From positions 400,921,889-400,985,888 of the forward strand of contig NC_081408.1 in assembly GCF_030272615.1 (NCBI RefSeq): a stretch of DNA of 64,000 nt, in the 5' to 3' direction. The position numbers and the translations under genes are program-made. The notes beneath the pieces were generated by a model, which worked only from the letters and a program-made list of their open reading frames with translations, did not search any database and was not told the DNA's origin. Shown one piece after another: positions 49,101 to 58,420 of the stretch. The stretch's first letter is position 1. Each line of letters starts with the position of its first letter. The stretch is from Cryptomeria japonica. Its lineage: Eukaryota; Streptophyta; Pinopsida; Cupressales; Cupressaceae.

Positions 49101-49239
49101 GTTGGTTGCTTTCATGTCTATACTGATTATACCTTTCTCTCATGGATTCATTCATGGATTCTTTGTCTTTGTTCTTTCGCTGAGAGAAATCTAACTGGGA
49201 TAAAGATTGTCCTTTTGTGACTGATCTTGTTCCGTGCAT
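43162..49239 (-). CDS. Gag-Pol polyprotein of element C (2025 codons)
   Basis: Start at MHGTRSVTKGQS, about 100 bp after the PBS. Gag: capsid-like region around residues 320-370 (DARDWFRTLPDASI), Pro/Gln-rich linker, and a knuckle WCYACNMPHASSLC near residue 540 (C-x2-C-x3-H-x4-C). Protease: MINSGAAINVMP, with Asn at residue 794 in place of the catalytic Asp. aRNH at about 950-1080: FFDGSC, NNIAEYEALLTGL, FGDSELIV, MADFLANIA, all four acidic residues kept. RT at about 1200-1515: LCVDFRNLN, MMDGFSGYNQVKV, catalytic YQDD at 1406. Classical RNase H at about 1535-1650 lacks its first Asp (IIFSFASCHTIAAVLL). Integrase to 2025: HHCC, then D (GIDFIGEI), D (IILDNG), E (GQAESSNK). Likely transcribed from the LTR; processing is doubtful with the altered protease. 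Confidence 0.93.
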   Translation of the reverse strand: MHGTRSVTKGQSLSQLDFSQRKNKDKESMNESMRERYNQYRHESNQHSPLREQDRATISSPVNEDLVAAYKAQKGRCQIPPGFESHEARSRQNTPLSSGSGMADPADRFTDLTRQMMEAAAEMRDSGRTQECLELCAKLGINVGEDDFNKDVNNYKKKYAQRVGKTSGNDFKAYENPLFGSKRDDHVQSSAPPVQQSSHTHNQYPPPGQFYNQHPPPNQFQYQHQNQYPLPYQNQIPLYGNVNQNFGNPHGGHGLINMEQMRQFDFSGMIVYPYPIPNEIRTAIPRFTGSNAVSGEAHCKAFDAVIEDFGLPYEDVKIRLFMQSLIEDARDWFRTLPDASIRDLAGFKDLFLEQYGDHNSPEFALHEIISIKKEQNESVIDFNKRFNRVLNKIPNRMKPIPEVSILYYINAYDSKTNYELRTRNPRDLRDVMKDAIVIENNRKAAGKVGKREDARLYNPRAPKANRDEDKLDKVLNALKDLSVRVNKTKKQQYYRPERPRLHDMPYNTAWKDGKPVDRNHRDNQQIPDPLKRTVNYTQDDDMWCYACNMPHASSLCAVAKGLQEKEDSYEEHVDDSTVNMISFSQEGRSDSMNIDQCSVLPVTTSKNESVKLRIPTEEEKRRITAYAVAQAKKTYDLRNRVVNLEQGKPTSLFMKETDETLKRINKGAMTKEVVPKNNKKGPNVQKEETVKLPSSQHSTSFDISTALTQLKVSVPLMEIMRFPEYREKTLEMISGVQEEKVNEQKQEVPTGDNNEQMAPVIYLGSTITKSPTQVDPFYLTLVINNKKIKNCMINSGAAINVMPVGVMKELGLKVDTTFGKCYAMDNRSVPVVGIMKDVEFRLAAYPEASYKTDITVVDVPPNYGMLLSRQWSNLIGGYVQLDLSYATIPVNGQEIKIDREPRSTYIIEDIEKTVNQICFLQTDMDNFQVQLTKPKFQEWIPIESCLTKKADQIWKMFFDGSCSKEGSGAGILFISPTGETYKYSFKLLFECTNNIAEYEALLTGLNIAVKHGIKLISVFGDSELIVSQVKEKYASKHLRLKQYRNAVWDTMELFDAFQINWIDRSKNIMADFLANIALKGNDITLTGISEVEMKVRPSVPDNLYNWQVFQDDADLLNFLQCVDHYQAQAINFNDFVEKTEGKETLFGHEIIQLKSNKLPRGLVALERTFNAQDVIETKGSAVKESDVEQINLGSEGAPRNVFIGKKLTPIMRQQLIMLLKRYKHVFAWSYEDLKAYREDLFQHEIPLKPEAKPFRQKQRPINPTLLPKMREEIIKMKDAGIIEPCRYSTWVSNLVPVRKKNGDIRLCVDFRNLNISSLKDNYPLPNMDNMLQKVTGCELLSMMDGFSGYNQVKVRETEKYKTTFTTPWGTYVYARMPFGLTNAGATFQRAMDVAFAELIDVIMVVYQDDLIAYSKKADDHCEHLEKIFKRALEYGISLNPKKCHFGVEEGKLLGHIVSKEGVRIDPERVVAINEVPIPRTIKAIQSFLGQINFVRRFILNFADIVKPIVRMLKKEAQIDWTEEAMDSFVAIKRAISEALVLISPDFGKPFIIFSFASCHTIAAVLLQKNSEGYEQPIAYFSKSLSPSEVKYELNEKQAYALVKAVKQFRPYLVGAEVIAYVPNAAVKDIFRQNEVTGKRCKWINQIQEFNIELKISQVIKGQGLAKLMTGTEIEESGVNQVGWEEANFSIERTAWYTDIMYYLKHLKCPDGMTDSQKRALKLKSARYVIINGDLYWKNRDGILLLCLDNYQADKVLHEMHDGVCGGHFSAKTTTHKILRAGYYWPCVFNDSYRYVRKCEACQKFSNKIRYQGSLPLRPMLAEEPFQQWGIDFIGEISEKSSGGHKWILVATDYFTKWVEAIPTRQATSKVVIKFLMENIISRFGVLARIILDNGMSFRSEEFNTFCGEYGIKISHSSPYHPQGNGQAESSNKNILKIIKKMLGHNKKAWDSKLNLALWADRITVKKSTGKSPFELVYGKRARLPLDNLLPVHRFMIQEEIDVEDPSQERIMQLVELDEVRAEAQK

Positions 49240-49335
49240 TGATATTCTTAATTCAGAGTCGCCACCTCTTTCCTAGAGGATATAAGTTTTTTTTATTCTT
49301 TCTGAGTTCTCTCCCACAACAAAGTCTTAATAAGT

Positions 49336-49354
49336 GTCCCCAGCAGAGTCGCCA
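49336..49354 (-). other. Primer binding site of element C
   Basis: On the minus strand TGGCGACTCTGCTGGGGAC, three bases inside the 5' LTR end. It closely resembles the tRNA-Arg-type PBS described for Ogre elements, which supports both orientation and lineage. Confidence 0.85.
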
Positions 49355-50259
49355 ATCTGTTGGGTCTCAAATCAACAGATTGGATAGGTTCTAAGGAAAT
49401 GCCAACTCCTATGGTTGAACCCTCCAATTGACTTGGCCAACATATAGAGCAAACTGATTCAGATTTTACTCTCTCACTTTAGGCTCTGCAGGACCTAGGC
49501 GGGTATACCTATTCACTGAAATGTCTCCAATAACCAGTGCTTTTTATAGCAGATTTATTATCCTAATCTGATATCTCCTGATCTTGAAATGGCATAAGTT
49601 CCTTGAATGGAGATATAGCAGATGAGTTCAAGATTGTTGTTGTAATAATTATTTGTTTTATGTTTCTTAATTACTTCCATTGTTGTTAAAATAACCAATG
49701 ATGAATAAAATGAGTATAATTTGTAATTAGCCAGTGCCTTCTTTGCTGTTTGGGCTACAGAGTCATTGCATTTTTCTTCAGGACTTATTGTGCGAACCTG
49801 TGAGACAGTTTTTTAATTCATCCCTTTATGATCCTGTCAGTTATTATTTCTTTTGGAACCAAACAAATGCTTATATCATATGTTGATTGAGTGAATTTAA
49901 CCCTACCCTTAAGGGACCAATCAATTAAGCTCTGCAAGGAACAATTACAATCCGCAAGCAAAACCTCTGTTTCAACATCATAATACAAAGCATAGATTTG
50001 ATCTTAAGAACATGAATAACCTTATCCTATCAGATAATATCACAGATGATTGCCAAAAGAAAATGAAGTGATCCGTAACACATATGCAGAGAAATAATTC
50101 ATCAAAGTTTGTATTCCATTATGGTTCGTATACAGAAGACTTACAGGCTGCTAAACGTCGCTATCTTGACCTTAATTCTTATCACCATATTACAAAAATC
50201 ATTCTCATATATATATGAGGATGAAGGCTTTTCATGAAGAGACACGACTCTTCGGAATA

Positions 50260-53200
50260 CTAATCGTTAGTTTTAGTGTTTCTAAACTTAAGCAAAAAGA
50301 GATTTAGAAGTCCTAAATGATGAATGTAATCATCGTCCTTGAAGGTTTTGATTCGAGCACTTTGTTTCTTTAATTCATCTCCCTGCGATAGATACTTGAA
50401 TATCATCTGGTTGACAGTAGGGGCCATATCTTTACTTCGATCTATTTCTGACAAGGCCCAATCCTTGACGCTGACGAGCTCTTTTCGCAAATCCTCCAGG
50501 GATATCACTTCTCCTTCTTTGTAGACGGAGGGCATTCCAACAGGTTTCTCATCATCCAAATCCTTCAGATCTCTCCTCAGCGTATCCTCAAGTTTGATAT
50601 GATTCTCCATATAAGCAGTCCCCTCATCTTTTTCCTCTGGTGTCATGGCATCGACATTATTCAGTACTTCATGCAGTCATGCCTTTAGTCTCTCATGCTC
50701 TGTTAACGCCTTTATCGTTCCATTATATACTTTCCAATATGGTTCAACCTGCAAGAGCATGGTGTTAAACCGATGTCCTATGATGTCGTTGACCAGTTTG
50801 TCCATTCTTTGTTGGATACCTTCTGTGCATTTATTGGCCTTTTCTGCTTGATACTTCCAGTACAGAGCATCAGAGACATCGTCCAAGCTACGTCCTACGG
50901 GGTATGAGGTGTATTCACTGATAGGAGTCCCTGTCTCTAGTTGCAATACTTTTGCCTGCAACTTTTGATTTTCCTCTTTAGATTTTTCATATAACCCCTT
51001 ATATGTGACGTTTTCTCTGACCAAAAATTTTGTCTGGTCCAGGTTCAATCTAGCAACATCCAAGTTGAGTTTAGCAGTGACCCTAGTGTCTGTCTTACCA
51101 ACCTGATGAACCATGAGGTGCCCAAAGATTTCTTCAATGTCTACAATGATAGGGCTCTTCCCCTTTGGATATAATGCCCATTGTAGGAGAGCTTTCTTGT
51201 CTGGATCATATCCAGAGCCTAAGAACAATTTTTCTATCTCCTGAGGCAACACCTGTTGATTTAAGTCTTGTTTCTTCAGGAAGCCGTCAAATAAAAGTGC
51301 TGAGTTTATATCCCAACCAGAGAAGATGATTACACCGACCTCTTTCAGTAATTTCCTCCCTTTCTCAGGAGTCATATCTTTCATGAGGACATCAATCTCA
51401 TCCTGCAATTTCTTCATCTGTTCCTCCTCTGGTCTTCCAGCCATGCTTCGTTTTACATGAGCTCCTTTGTATTGGTATAAAAATGAAAGAAATTCCCTAG
51501 AGGAGGCGAATCCATCATCAGCAACAAAATCTTCATGCTCAGTCATCCTTATATCGACGACATCCTTGATGTTAATTTCACCAGTGTCCATATTCATCTC
51601 TGCTTCGAAACCAGGAGGATAATCTTCTCTAGGAGAATCAGCTGGGATACTACTGGCGGTCGATTTTGGTGACATGTGGGCTAAGGGCTGACTATCCTTC
51701 TCAGTATTAATGAAATGAAGGAATTGCGAAGGCACTCTATGCATGATTTCTGCTTCATGTTGAAGCAGCCTTTTAGCCACTTCCAGAGGATCTTGGAGAT
51801 TTCCAATTAGGTCTCCATCTATCATTCCCCTTACCCTTTTCCATTTGTAGGCCTCCCAAACTAACTCACTCTTTTCTCTCAAAGCTTTGGCCTCCTCTCT
51901 TTCAAGATTCTTAATCAGGTCATTTGGCATTTTGGCCACATGTATTCCAGCTTTGAGTTTTTGTGATACTCTGGCAGCTCTTATATATCCTTCAGGGTCG
52001 AAGTTCTCTCTAGGTTCACCCAGAGTCATGCCATAGTAGTCTAACTTGTTCTGCAGTAAATGATAACTTTTTGAACTTTTAACAATGAAATCAGAAAAAA
52101 CCAATAAACCTGGAACAATGGATTGTTTACCGGAATCTGTAAGGTGTTTAGCACTGACAATAGACAATTGTCTTATAATCTCCAGGCTAGCCACCCTGTT
52201 TGGCACTGTAATTGGGAGCATGTGGGGTTTTCCTTCATATCCAAATACCCTGATTTCTGTGTGATTGTTATGGCAATACCAATCACCCCAATTATGATCA
52301 ATCTGTGACTCTGGAGAGAAGTCCTTTGTCTGAGGAATCTCTTCATTTCAGGGGACAAAGTGTAATCCCTGTGTTGCCCAAAAGCTGCACTAAGAGGTTT
52401 CACAAAATATTCTTGAAAGTGCCAGTACTGGTTGTTCATGAACCTCTGGTCCCATGCAGATACCCATAACTGAACTGGCTTCTTCAAACCATTTTTATCA
52501 TAGGATCGAATGCAGAAATCATCTGACCATAAATTAATCTCTTGTCCACAATAAAGAATGATATGCATTAACAAGGAATACAATGAAAAATGAACATTCA
52601 CAAGGTCCCCTTTCAACTTTTCCAATCCATGATTTAAAGCATCTGCAACATAAGTGGCAAAATCAAATGACTTAGGGTGTTTTGACTGTAAATCAGCACA
52701 CAGAACCATAACCCCAATATCCATGAGTGGATGAGCCTCTAGGCCTAATACTTGAGCTGCAGCATAGTAGGTATATTTAAAATAAGGATGGAAATGGTTG
52801 ACATCAAACGGCACCTTGTCATCTTTGCTAAATGGAACAAATGACCCACCCACTTTTGGCCTGTGAATAGGTAGCCTCCAAGTCCTGTAGATGTTTTCCA
52901 AACTAAAGAATTCTTGTGAAAGTTTCTTCATATCGATACTCTCCTCCACCTCCCAGTCCAAATCAAACACCATATCAATAGTCTGTTTGTTAATTACTAC
53001 TAATGTATTCCCTCTGTAATCACATATGGTTTTGGTTCTTGGATTGTAACAATCTACCAGAGCTTTCATTAATTCTACATCTACAAACACATTTGGGACT
53101 ACCAATTTGCCTAAGTTCTTCTTCCATAGATTACTTATGGGTTCAGGAGCGTCCCTTCTTTTGTAACTAAATAAGAATAACTCATGTCCTCTGATTTCAG

Positions 53201-53435
53201 TCCAAATATCTCCTAGATTTTCAAATCTATCCTCCAATCCTTCTTCTTCACTTTTGATCTTTTTGGACCTTACACTAGATGAGGGACATTGGTCTAATAA
53301 ATCCTGAGTCAGAGCTCTTCCTTCCTTCTTTTGTCTCTTGGGCTTCTCTTCAGGGTTTAACTCTTTTCCTTTCCTACTCTTTTTAGAAGAAGAAGACGAA
53401 GGTTCCATGATTACAACAAATATAAGAAACAACAC
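50260..53435 (-). pseudogene. LTR-borne ORF of element C, 5' LTR copy (about 1,058 codons)
   Basis: Nearly complete. Codons 1-370 run from 53435 to about 52330, where one G is missing relative to the 3' LTR copy and the frame shifts. The next frame, 50677-52221, covers about 514 codons to a TGA where the other copy has CGA. The last 128 codons are open (50260-50646). Compared with the 3' copy it keeps the 311 bp encoding KKQDLNQQVLPQEIEKLF and upstream residues. The N-terminus is basic and Ser-rich and may act as a nuclear signal; the C-terminal third is helical and charged. The defects in the two LTR copies are at different places, so the source element probably had an intact frame. I cannot name a function. 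Confidence 0.82.
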
Positions 53436-53699
53436 TTACTTGGAGAAATGCTCAGCTCTTCTGGTTATCGTTCGTAAGTTTCCACAAGTTCTTCGCAATT
53501 TTCAGTCTTTTAGCATTGATCTGGTTCTTATGAAAATTCAATCAGTTCAACTGTAATCGTATGGGCAACTTGTGCGTAGTTAATGTTCTGCGTCTACAAC
53601 AGCTACTCAAGTGTTTAAACTTAATTGCAGATGTGACATTCTTCACTTGGGCCTTTAACTCTTTCGCGGGAAGTACAGTTCGCTCAAAGTGATCATATT

Positions 53700-54240
53700 T
53701 CAAGTTATCGATGAAACCCTTGTCTTCGGCCGAGTGTTTAAATCTTTCATCGAAAGCCCGTTTTCTTCGATACTATTCTTTCGGTGAGTAGCCCATGTCG
53801 AGAAGCCACTTTCAAGACTCATCGAAATCGTTCTTTCATCAATAGACCTCCTTTTCGATAAGTCACTCACAAGTTTCATCGAAATCATTCTCTCGATGAG
53901 TTTCTTTCTTCGGTGAGGGCCCATGTATGTTCATCGACATTCCTTTTTCATCGATATCCTCCTTTATCGATGAAACACCTTTGCTTTTGTTCGACATTAT
54001 GTCATCGATGAAAACTTGCGTTTCAATGAATGCTTTATGAGTTTCTTCAGTAATGATATTCCTTCGAAATCACTTTTGCCCTTTTGCCTTTCGTTTTTTA
54101 CCTTTTCGATGAAACTTAGAGTATCGATGAGTGATTTTCTACATTCATCAAAAGTAAATTTTGCCGAAATACTCATTTCGATGAAAATACTCTTTCGATG
54201 AAAATACTCTTTCGATGAAAATACTCTTTCGATGAAACTT
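53700..54240. repeat. TCGATGAA/TTCATCGA repeat field in U3 of C, 5' LTR
   Basis: Same field as at 42170-42680, with an expansion of a 17-bp unit, TTTCGATGAAAATACTC, at 54176, 54193 and 54210 plus a partial copy; the 3' LTR has one unit plus the partial. This explains 34 bp of the length difference between the two LTRs. Confidence 0.85.
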
Positions 54241-54351
54241 CTTTTGCAGTGCTCGATACAATTTGCTGGCCGAAACATCTTTCAGTCTTCACGCCTATGG
54301 GAATATACATTTTTTTTATATATTTTTTATTTTCAAATATAGTGTTCAACA

Positions 54352-55083
54352 CCCTCCAAATATGCCACAAAAGGTGGACATTTCTAAATCTGCACTAACA
54401 GTGGGCTAAACCTCAAAAATCCTTGAGCATACACTCCTAAAACATCATTCCAAACAATTTTTGTGGTGGAAATGACCATGGTTGACCGGTAGGAGCAAAA
54501 TAAGGCCAATTAGGCCTCCACGGGCTAGCAGCCCTCTAGGACTACATAACACACAAATGACTGGGCTTTGTAAAATGCATGAACCTGATGGAAAAATGAA
54601 ACTTTGAGACTTATGAAACATGTTGAGAGCAATCCAAATAGTCCAACAAGTGTACTTGGGACTCCTAGATAGTGTGCAACCTCATTTGGGGGTAGTTGAG
54701 CTTCGTTGATGAATTTGAGCAAGTTAAGGGTTATATACCTCAAACAAGATTATGAGCACTCAAAGGTGAACAATACCTTACTACCCCTGCATTTCCATGT
54801 GGAAGACCCCTAGTGCACTCTAAAACCTAAGGTTGAAGGCCCCAAGAGCCAAGCGTGAGAAAGTGTAGTTAGAAGGAATAAGCATTTGAGTAGATTTGTG
54901 CATGGGCGAGAATCATCACCAAAAAGGGAGTTTATTAGGCAAGTAAACCATGGAGTACTTGGCATTACAAAACAAGACAAATTGAGTAGTCATACACAAC
55001 AAAATCTACAAGTCTTTGGCTAATGAGTTGAATCTTTTGAGCAAATTAGCCTTGTGAGTACTTTCCTAGTAAGCTCCCTATCA
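54352..55083 (+). repeat. Left LTR of element D, second part
   Basis: Continues the left LTR of D after C's target duplication and ends AGCTCCCTATCA at 55083, four bases before the PBS. It aligns with 61178-61910 of the right LTR but with clearly more differences (several per cent by eye) than the first part. Confidence 0.92.
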
Positions 55084-55086
55084 TAG

Positions 55087-55099
55087 TGGTATCAGAGCC
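55087..55099 (+). other. Primer binding site of element D
   Basis: TGGTATCAGAGCC, the plant initiator tRNA-Met site used by most chromoviruses and many Ty1/copia elements. It is three bases after the LTR end. Confidence 0.92.
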
Positions 55100-55135
55100 A
55101 ACAAAAGATTCAGGAGAAAGACACATTAGGCAAAC

Positions 55136-56605
55136 ATGGTGACCAATGCTAAATTGGCTAAAAAGGTTGAGGACCAAGAAGAGGAAAATAGGGCACTCAA
55201 AGAGAGATTAGACCAACTAGCAATGAAACTAGATGAAGTAGTAGTGAAAACTGAAGAAGTCCAAGATAAGGTTGGAGATCAGAGTAAAATGATGGCAATA
55301 GAGGATGAAGTCCCCATGCCCGACCCTGTCATTGAGAAAGAACCCTTCTTGAAAGCCTTGAGAGCTATGAGTGGTAAGACCTTAGAAGGAATGGCTCTTT
55401 TCAGTGGGAAGATGGATCCAGATGCTCTAATAGAGTGGATTGAAGGGTTAGAAAACCATTTTGAGTGTGATGGAGTGACTGAAGCACAAAAGGTCAAGGT
55501 GGAAAAATCAAGGCTGAGAGGGGTAGCCTTAACATCGTGGAAATTCATCAAAGAGGAAACGGTGAAAGTAGGTAAGCAACCACTAGCCACATGGAAAGCA
55601 ATGGTAGCCAAAATAAAAGAGACCTACCTTCCTGAAGACTATGAGATACAACTTCACAAGAAAAGACAAAACTTGAGACAAAAAGACCAAGATGTCAATA
55701 GCTACATTGAAGAGTTTCAGAAACTGAGCATGAGATCCAAAGTAGTAGAGGATGAGAGTATCAAAGTGGCCAGGTATTTGAATGGGTTAAGGTGGAACAT
55801 CCAGGAAGAGATGAGCTTGTTGTGCCCAGAAATCGTGCACAAGTGCTATCAATTAGTACTTAAGGTGGAAGAGAAAGGTAGAAGAAAGCAAGAACAAAAC
55901 AATAGAGGAAGAGGTAGGGGAAGAGATGGTATAGGACATAGAGGCAGTTTTGGGGGAAGAAACATAGATTAATGGTCCCAGGGAGAGTCTAAGCTTATTG
56001 AGCAAAGTGGGGATTCTCAGAGCAAACCCAACTATAGGGGTAGGGGATCAAGCGACCCGAGTAGGGGTAGATCTAATGGACTAGGGAGAGGGTCCTACTT
56101 CTCAACCATGAAATGCTACAACTGCCAAAAGTTAGGCCACCTTGCCTATAGATGCCCAGAGAAGCCTAGTTCATCCTATGGAGGTGAAAAGAGGGTAAAT
56201 TATGTTCAGGAAGATGGATGTAGTACCAGAACTTCAGTATTGAACCACCTAGCTTCAGATCATGGTGAGAGTTTGATGATCAAGAGAATGTTAATGAAGA
56301 AGCCACATAGTACAGAGGCCTCACACAGAAGAGCATTGCTCAGGATTAAGTGTAAAATCATGGGAAAGGTGTGTAAGGTGATCATAGGTTCAGGATCCAC
56401 AGATAACATCATATCAGAAGAAGCAGTAAGAAAATTAAAACTACCTAGGATACAACACAAGGAGCCATACAAAGTCACCTGGTTGAATAAGGGACAACAT
56501 GTGTTGGTAAATGAGCAAGCCTGGGTAGATTTCCACATTGGGGGATACATAGATAGGATCCTATGTGACATCCTTCCTATGGATGCTTGCCACCTATTGG
56601 TTGGG
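55136..56605 (+). pseudogene. Gag and protease, element D
   Basis: Gag opens with a heptad-like coiled coil (KKVEDQEEENRALKERLDQL), then a Retrotrans_gag domain (MALFSGKMDPDALIEWIEGL, LPEDYEIQLHKKRQNLRQ) and an Arg/Gly-rich tail. TAA at 55970 (probably from CAA) is followed by more tail and a CCHC knuckle CYNCQKLGHLAYRC at 56114-56155. Protease: VIIGSGSTDNIIS near 56385-56420, in which Gly replaces the catalytic Asp of D-S-G. A one-base frameshift at about 56605 follows LLVG; the expected GRPWKFD continues in the next frame. Confidence 0.87.
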
Positions 56606-58420
56606 TAGACCATGGAAGTTTGACCGAAAAGCACAACATGATGGGGAAAGAACTCCTATTCTTTTCAGAAAGATGGAGTAAGCTATCAGATTCAATCCCT
56701 CATTGAAGAAGGAGAGAGTAGCAACAAAGTACCTAACATCTTGTTAGTGAATGAGAAAGAGTTCATAAAAACACTAGAAGAGGGTGAGGGAGTAGGATTT
56801 GCACTCATAGTGAAGCCTAAGGAAGTAAAGGTAAAAAAGAAAGTTGAGATACCATATGAGGTGCAGAAAATCCTTGATAACTTCAAACAAATAATCAGTG
56901 ATGGTACACCTGCAGCCTTACCACCTCCTAGAGCCATTAGCCATCAAATTGACTTCATACCTAGAGCCTCTTTGCCCAATAAGGCAGCCTACAAGATGAC
57001 TCCTAACCAAAACAAAGAGGTAGCAAGACAAATACAAGAATTCTTAGACCAAGGGTTGATTAGGAAAAGCATTAGTCCTTGTGCAGTACCTACAGTGTTG
57101 GCACCTAAGAAGGGTGGAACATGGAGACTTTGTACGGATTCTAGAGCCATAAACAAGATCACCATCAGATATAGATTTCCCATACCCAGGATAGAGGATT
57201 TGATGGATTGTTTGGGGGGTGCACAGTATTTCAGTAAGATTTATTTGAAGAGTGGCTATCATTAGATAAGAATCAAAGAGGGGGATGAGTGGAAGACAGC
57301 TTTCAAAACAAATGAGGGACTCTATGAGTGGCTAGTCATGCCTTTTGGACTCTCTAATGCTCCCAGCACATTCATGAGGCTCATGAATGAAGTTTTACAT
57401 GATTTCATTGCCAAATTTATTGTAGTGTATTTAGATGATATTCTTTTTTTCAGCAAGACTAAGGAAGAGCACTTGCAGCATTTAGCTAATGTTTTGAAAT
57501 AGTTATCTGATGAATAGCTAACCATTAATCTTGAGAAATGTGATTTTATGAAGCAAGAATTGGTCTATCTTGGTTTTGTTGTATCAGGAGGCAATCTGAA
57601 AATGGATCACTCAAAAGTTACAGCAATAACTAGTTGGCCAACTCCTAAGACAACCAGTGATGTCAGAAGCTTCCATGGTTTGGCTCAGTTTTACAGGAAA
57701 TTTATCAGGGGATTCAGTGAGATTTGTGCTCTAATGTTGGACACCATAAAAGGGGGTGTAAAGGTAAATTTTCAATGGACAAGTGCAGCCAATAAGGGGT
57801 TTGAATTACTGAAAACTAAAGTAGCTACTCAACCAGTGCTTATTTTACCTAGATTTGATAAGCTTTTTACTATTGAATGTGATGCTAGTAATATTGCAGT
57901 AGGAGTTGTTTTAAGTCAAGAAAATAGACTAGTTTCATTCTTTAGTGAGAAATTGAATGATGCAAAGAAAAAGTACTCATCCTATGATTTAGAACTTTAT
58001 GCATTAGTAGAAGCACTTAGGAAATGGAGACACTATCTTCTTCCTAAAGAGTTTGTTGTATACACAGATAATCAGGCACTCAGTTTCTTGAACTCATAGG
58101 ATAAACTAAATCATAGGCATGTTAAATGGGTAGAATACTTACAAGCTTACACTTTTACTCTTAAGCATAAGAAGGGTTAGTTGAATAAAGTAGTAGATGC
58201 TTTGAGTAGAAGGTTGTTAACTATTCATGAGATTCAAGTTCAGAGCATTGGTATTGATAGTTTCAAAGACATGTATCCTACTGATAATGATTTTTCTGAA
58301 GCTTATAAAGTTTGTAAATATTTTGAAATAACTTCCATGGTGCATATGCTAATCTCACTTTACAGGATGGTTTGTTATTCAGGGGTGGACAGTTGTGTGT
58401 TCCAAAGGGTTCTATGAGAG
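56606..58420 (+). pseudogene. Reverse transcriptase and RNase H, element D
   Basis: RT: VPTVLAPKKGGTWRLCTDSR, INKITIRYRFPIPRIEDLMD, a TAG at 57263 (H-x-I context, normally Gln), [19 protein letters not shown] and the catalytic YLDD at 57428-57439. Stops at about 57500 and 57515. RNase H: IECDASNIAVGVVLSQ with catalytic Asp kept, SSYDLELYALVEALRKWRHY (Glu), VVYTDNQALSFL (Asp), and NKVVDALSRR. Stops at 58097 and 58178, and a frameshift near 58370 before integrase. Confidence 0.9.

Larger units (their letters stand above)
38120..54351 (-). mobile_element. Element C: 16.2-kb Ogre/Tat-like Ty3/gypsy retrotransposon
   Basis: Minus-strand element with LTRs at 49358-54351 (5') and 38120-42769 (3'), termini TGTTG/CAACA, TSD CCCTC, and a primer binding site resembling the tRNA-Arg site typical of Ogre. 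The internal region codes for a 2025-codon Gag-Pol plus the integrase tail behind one TAG. Domain order is Gag-PR-aRNH-RT-RH-INT. Each LTR carries a sense-oriented ORF of about 1,058 codons. LTR divergence by eye is about 1% over the first 880 bp, so it is the youngest insertion here. Confidence 0.93.
49358..54351 (-). repeat. 5' LTR of element C (4994 bp)
   Basis: Reads from TGTTGAACAC at 54351 to GAGACCCAACA at 49358 on the minus strand. From its start: possible TATATAAAA near 54316-54325, the TCGATGAA repeat field (53700-54240), the LTR ORF (50260-53435), then a palindromic CTCATATATATATGAG near 50205-50220 that could be the promoter of the full-length RNA, and about 850 bp to the LTR end. 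Which TATA-like site is used cannot be decided from sequence. Confidence 0.95.
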
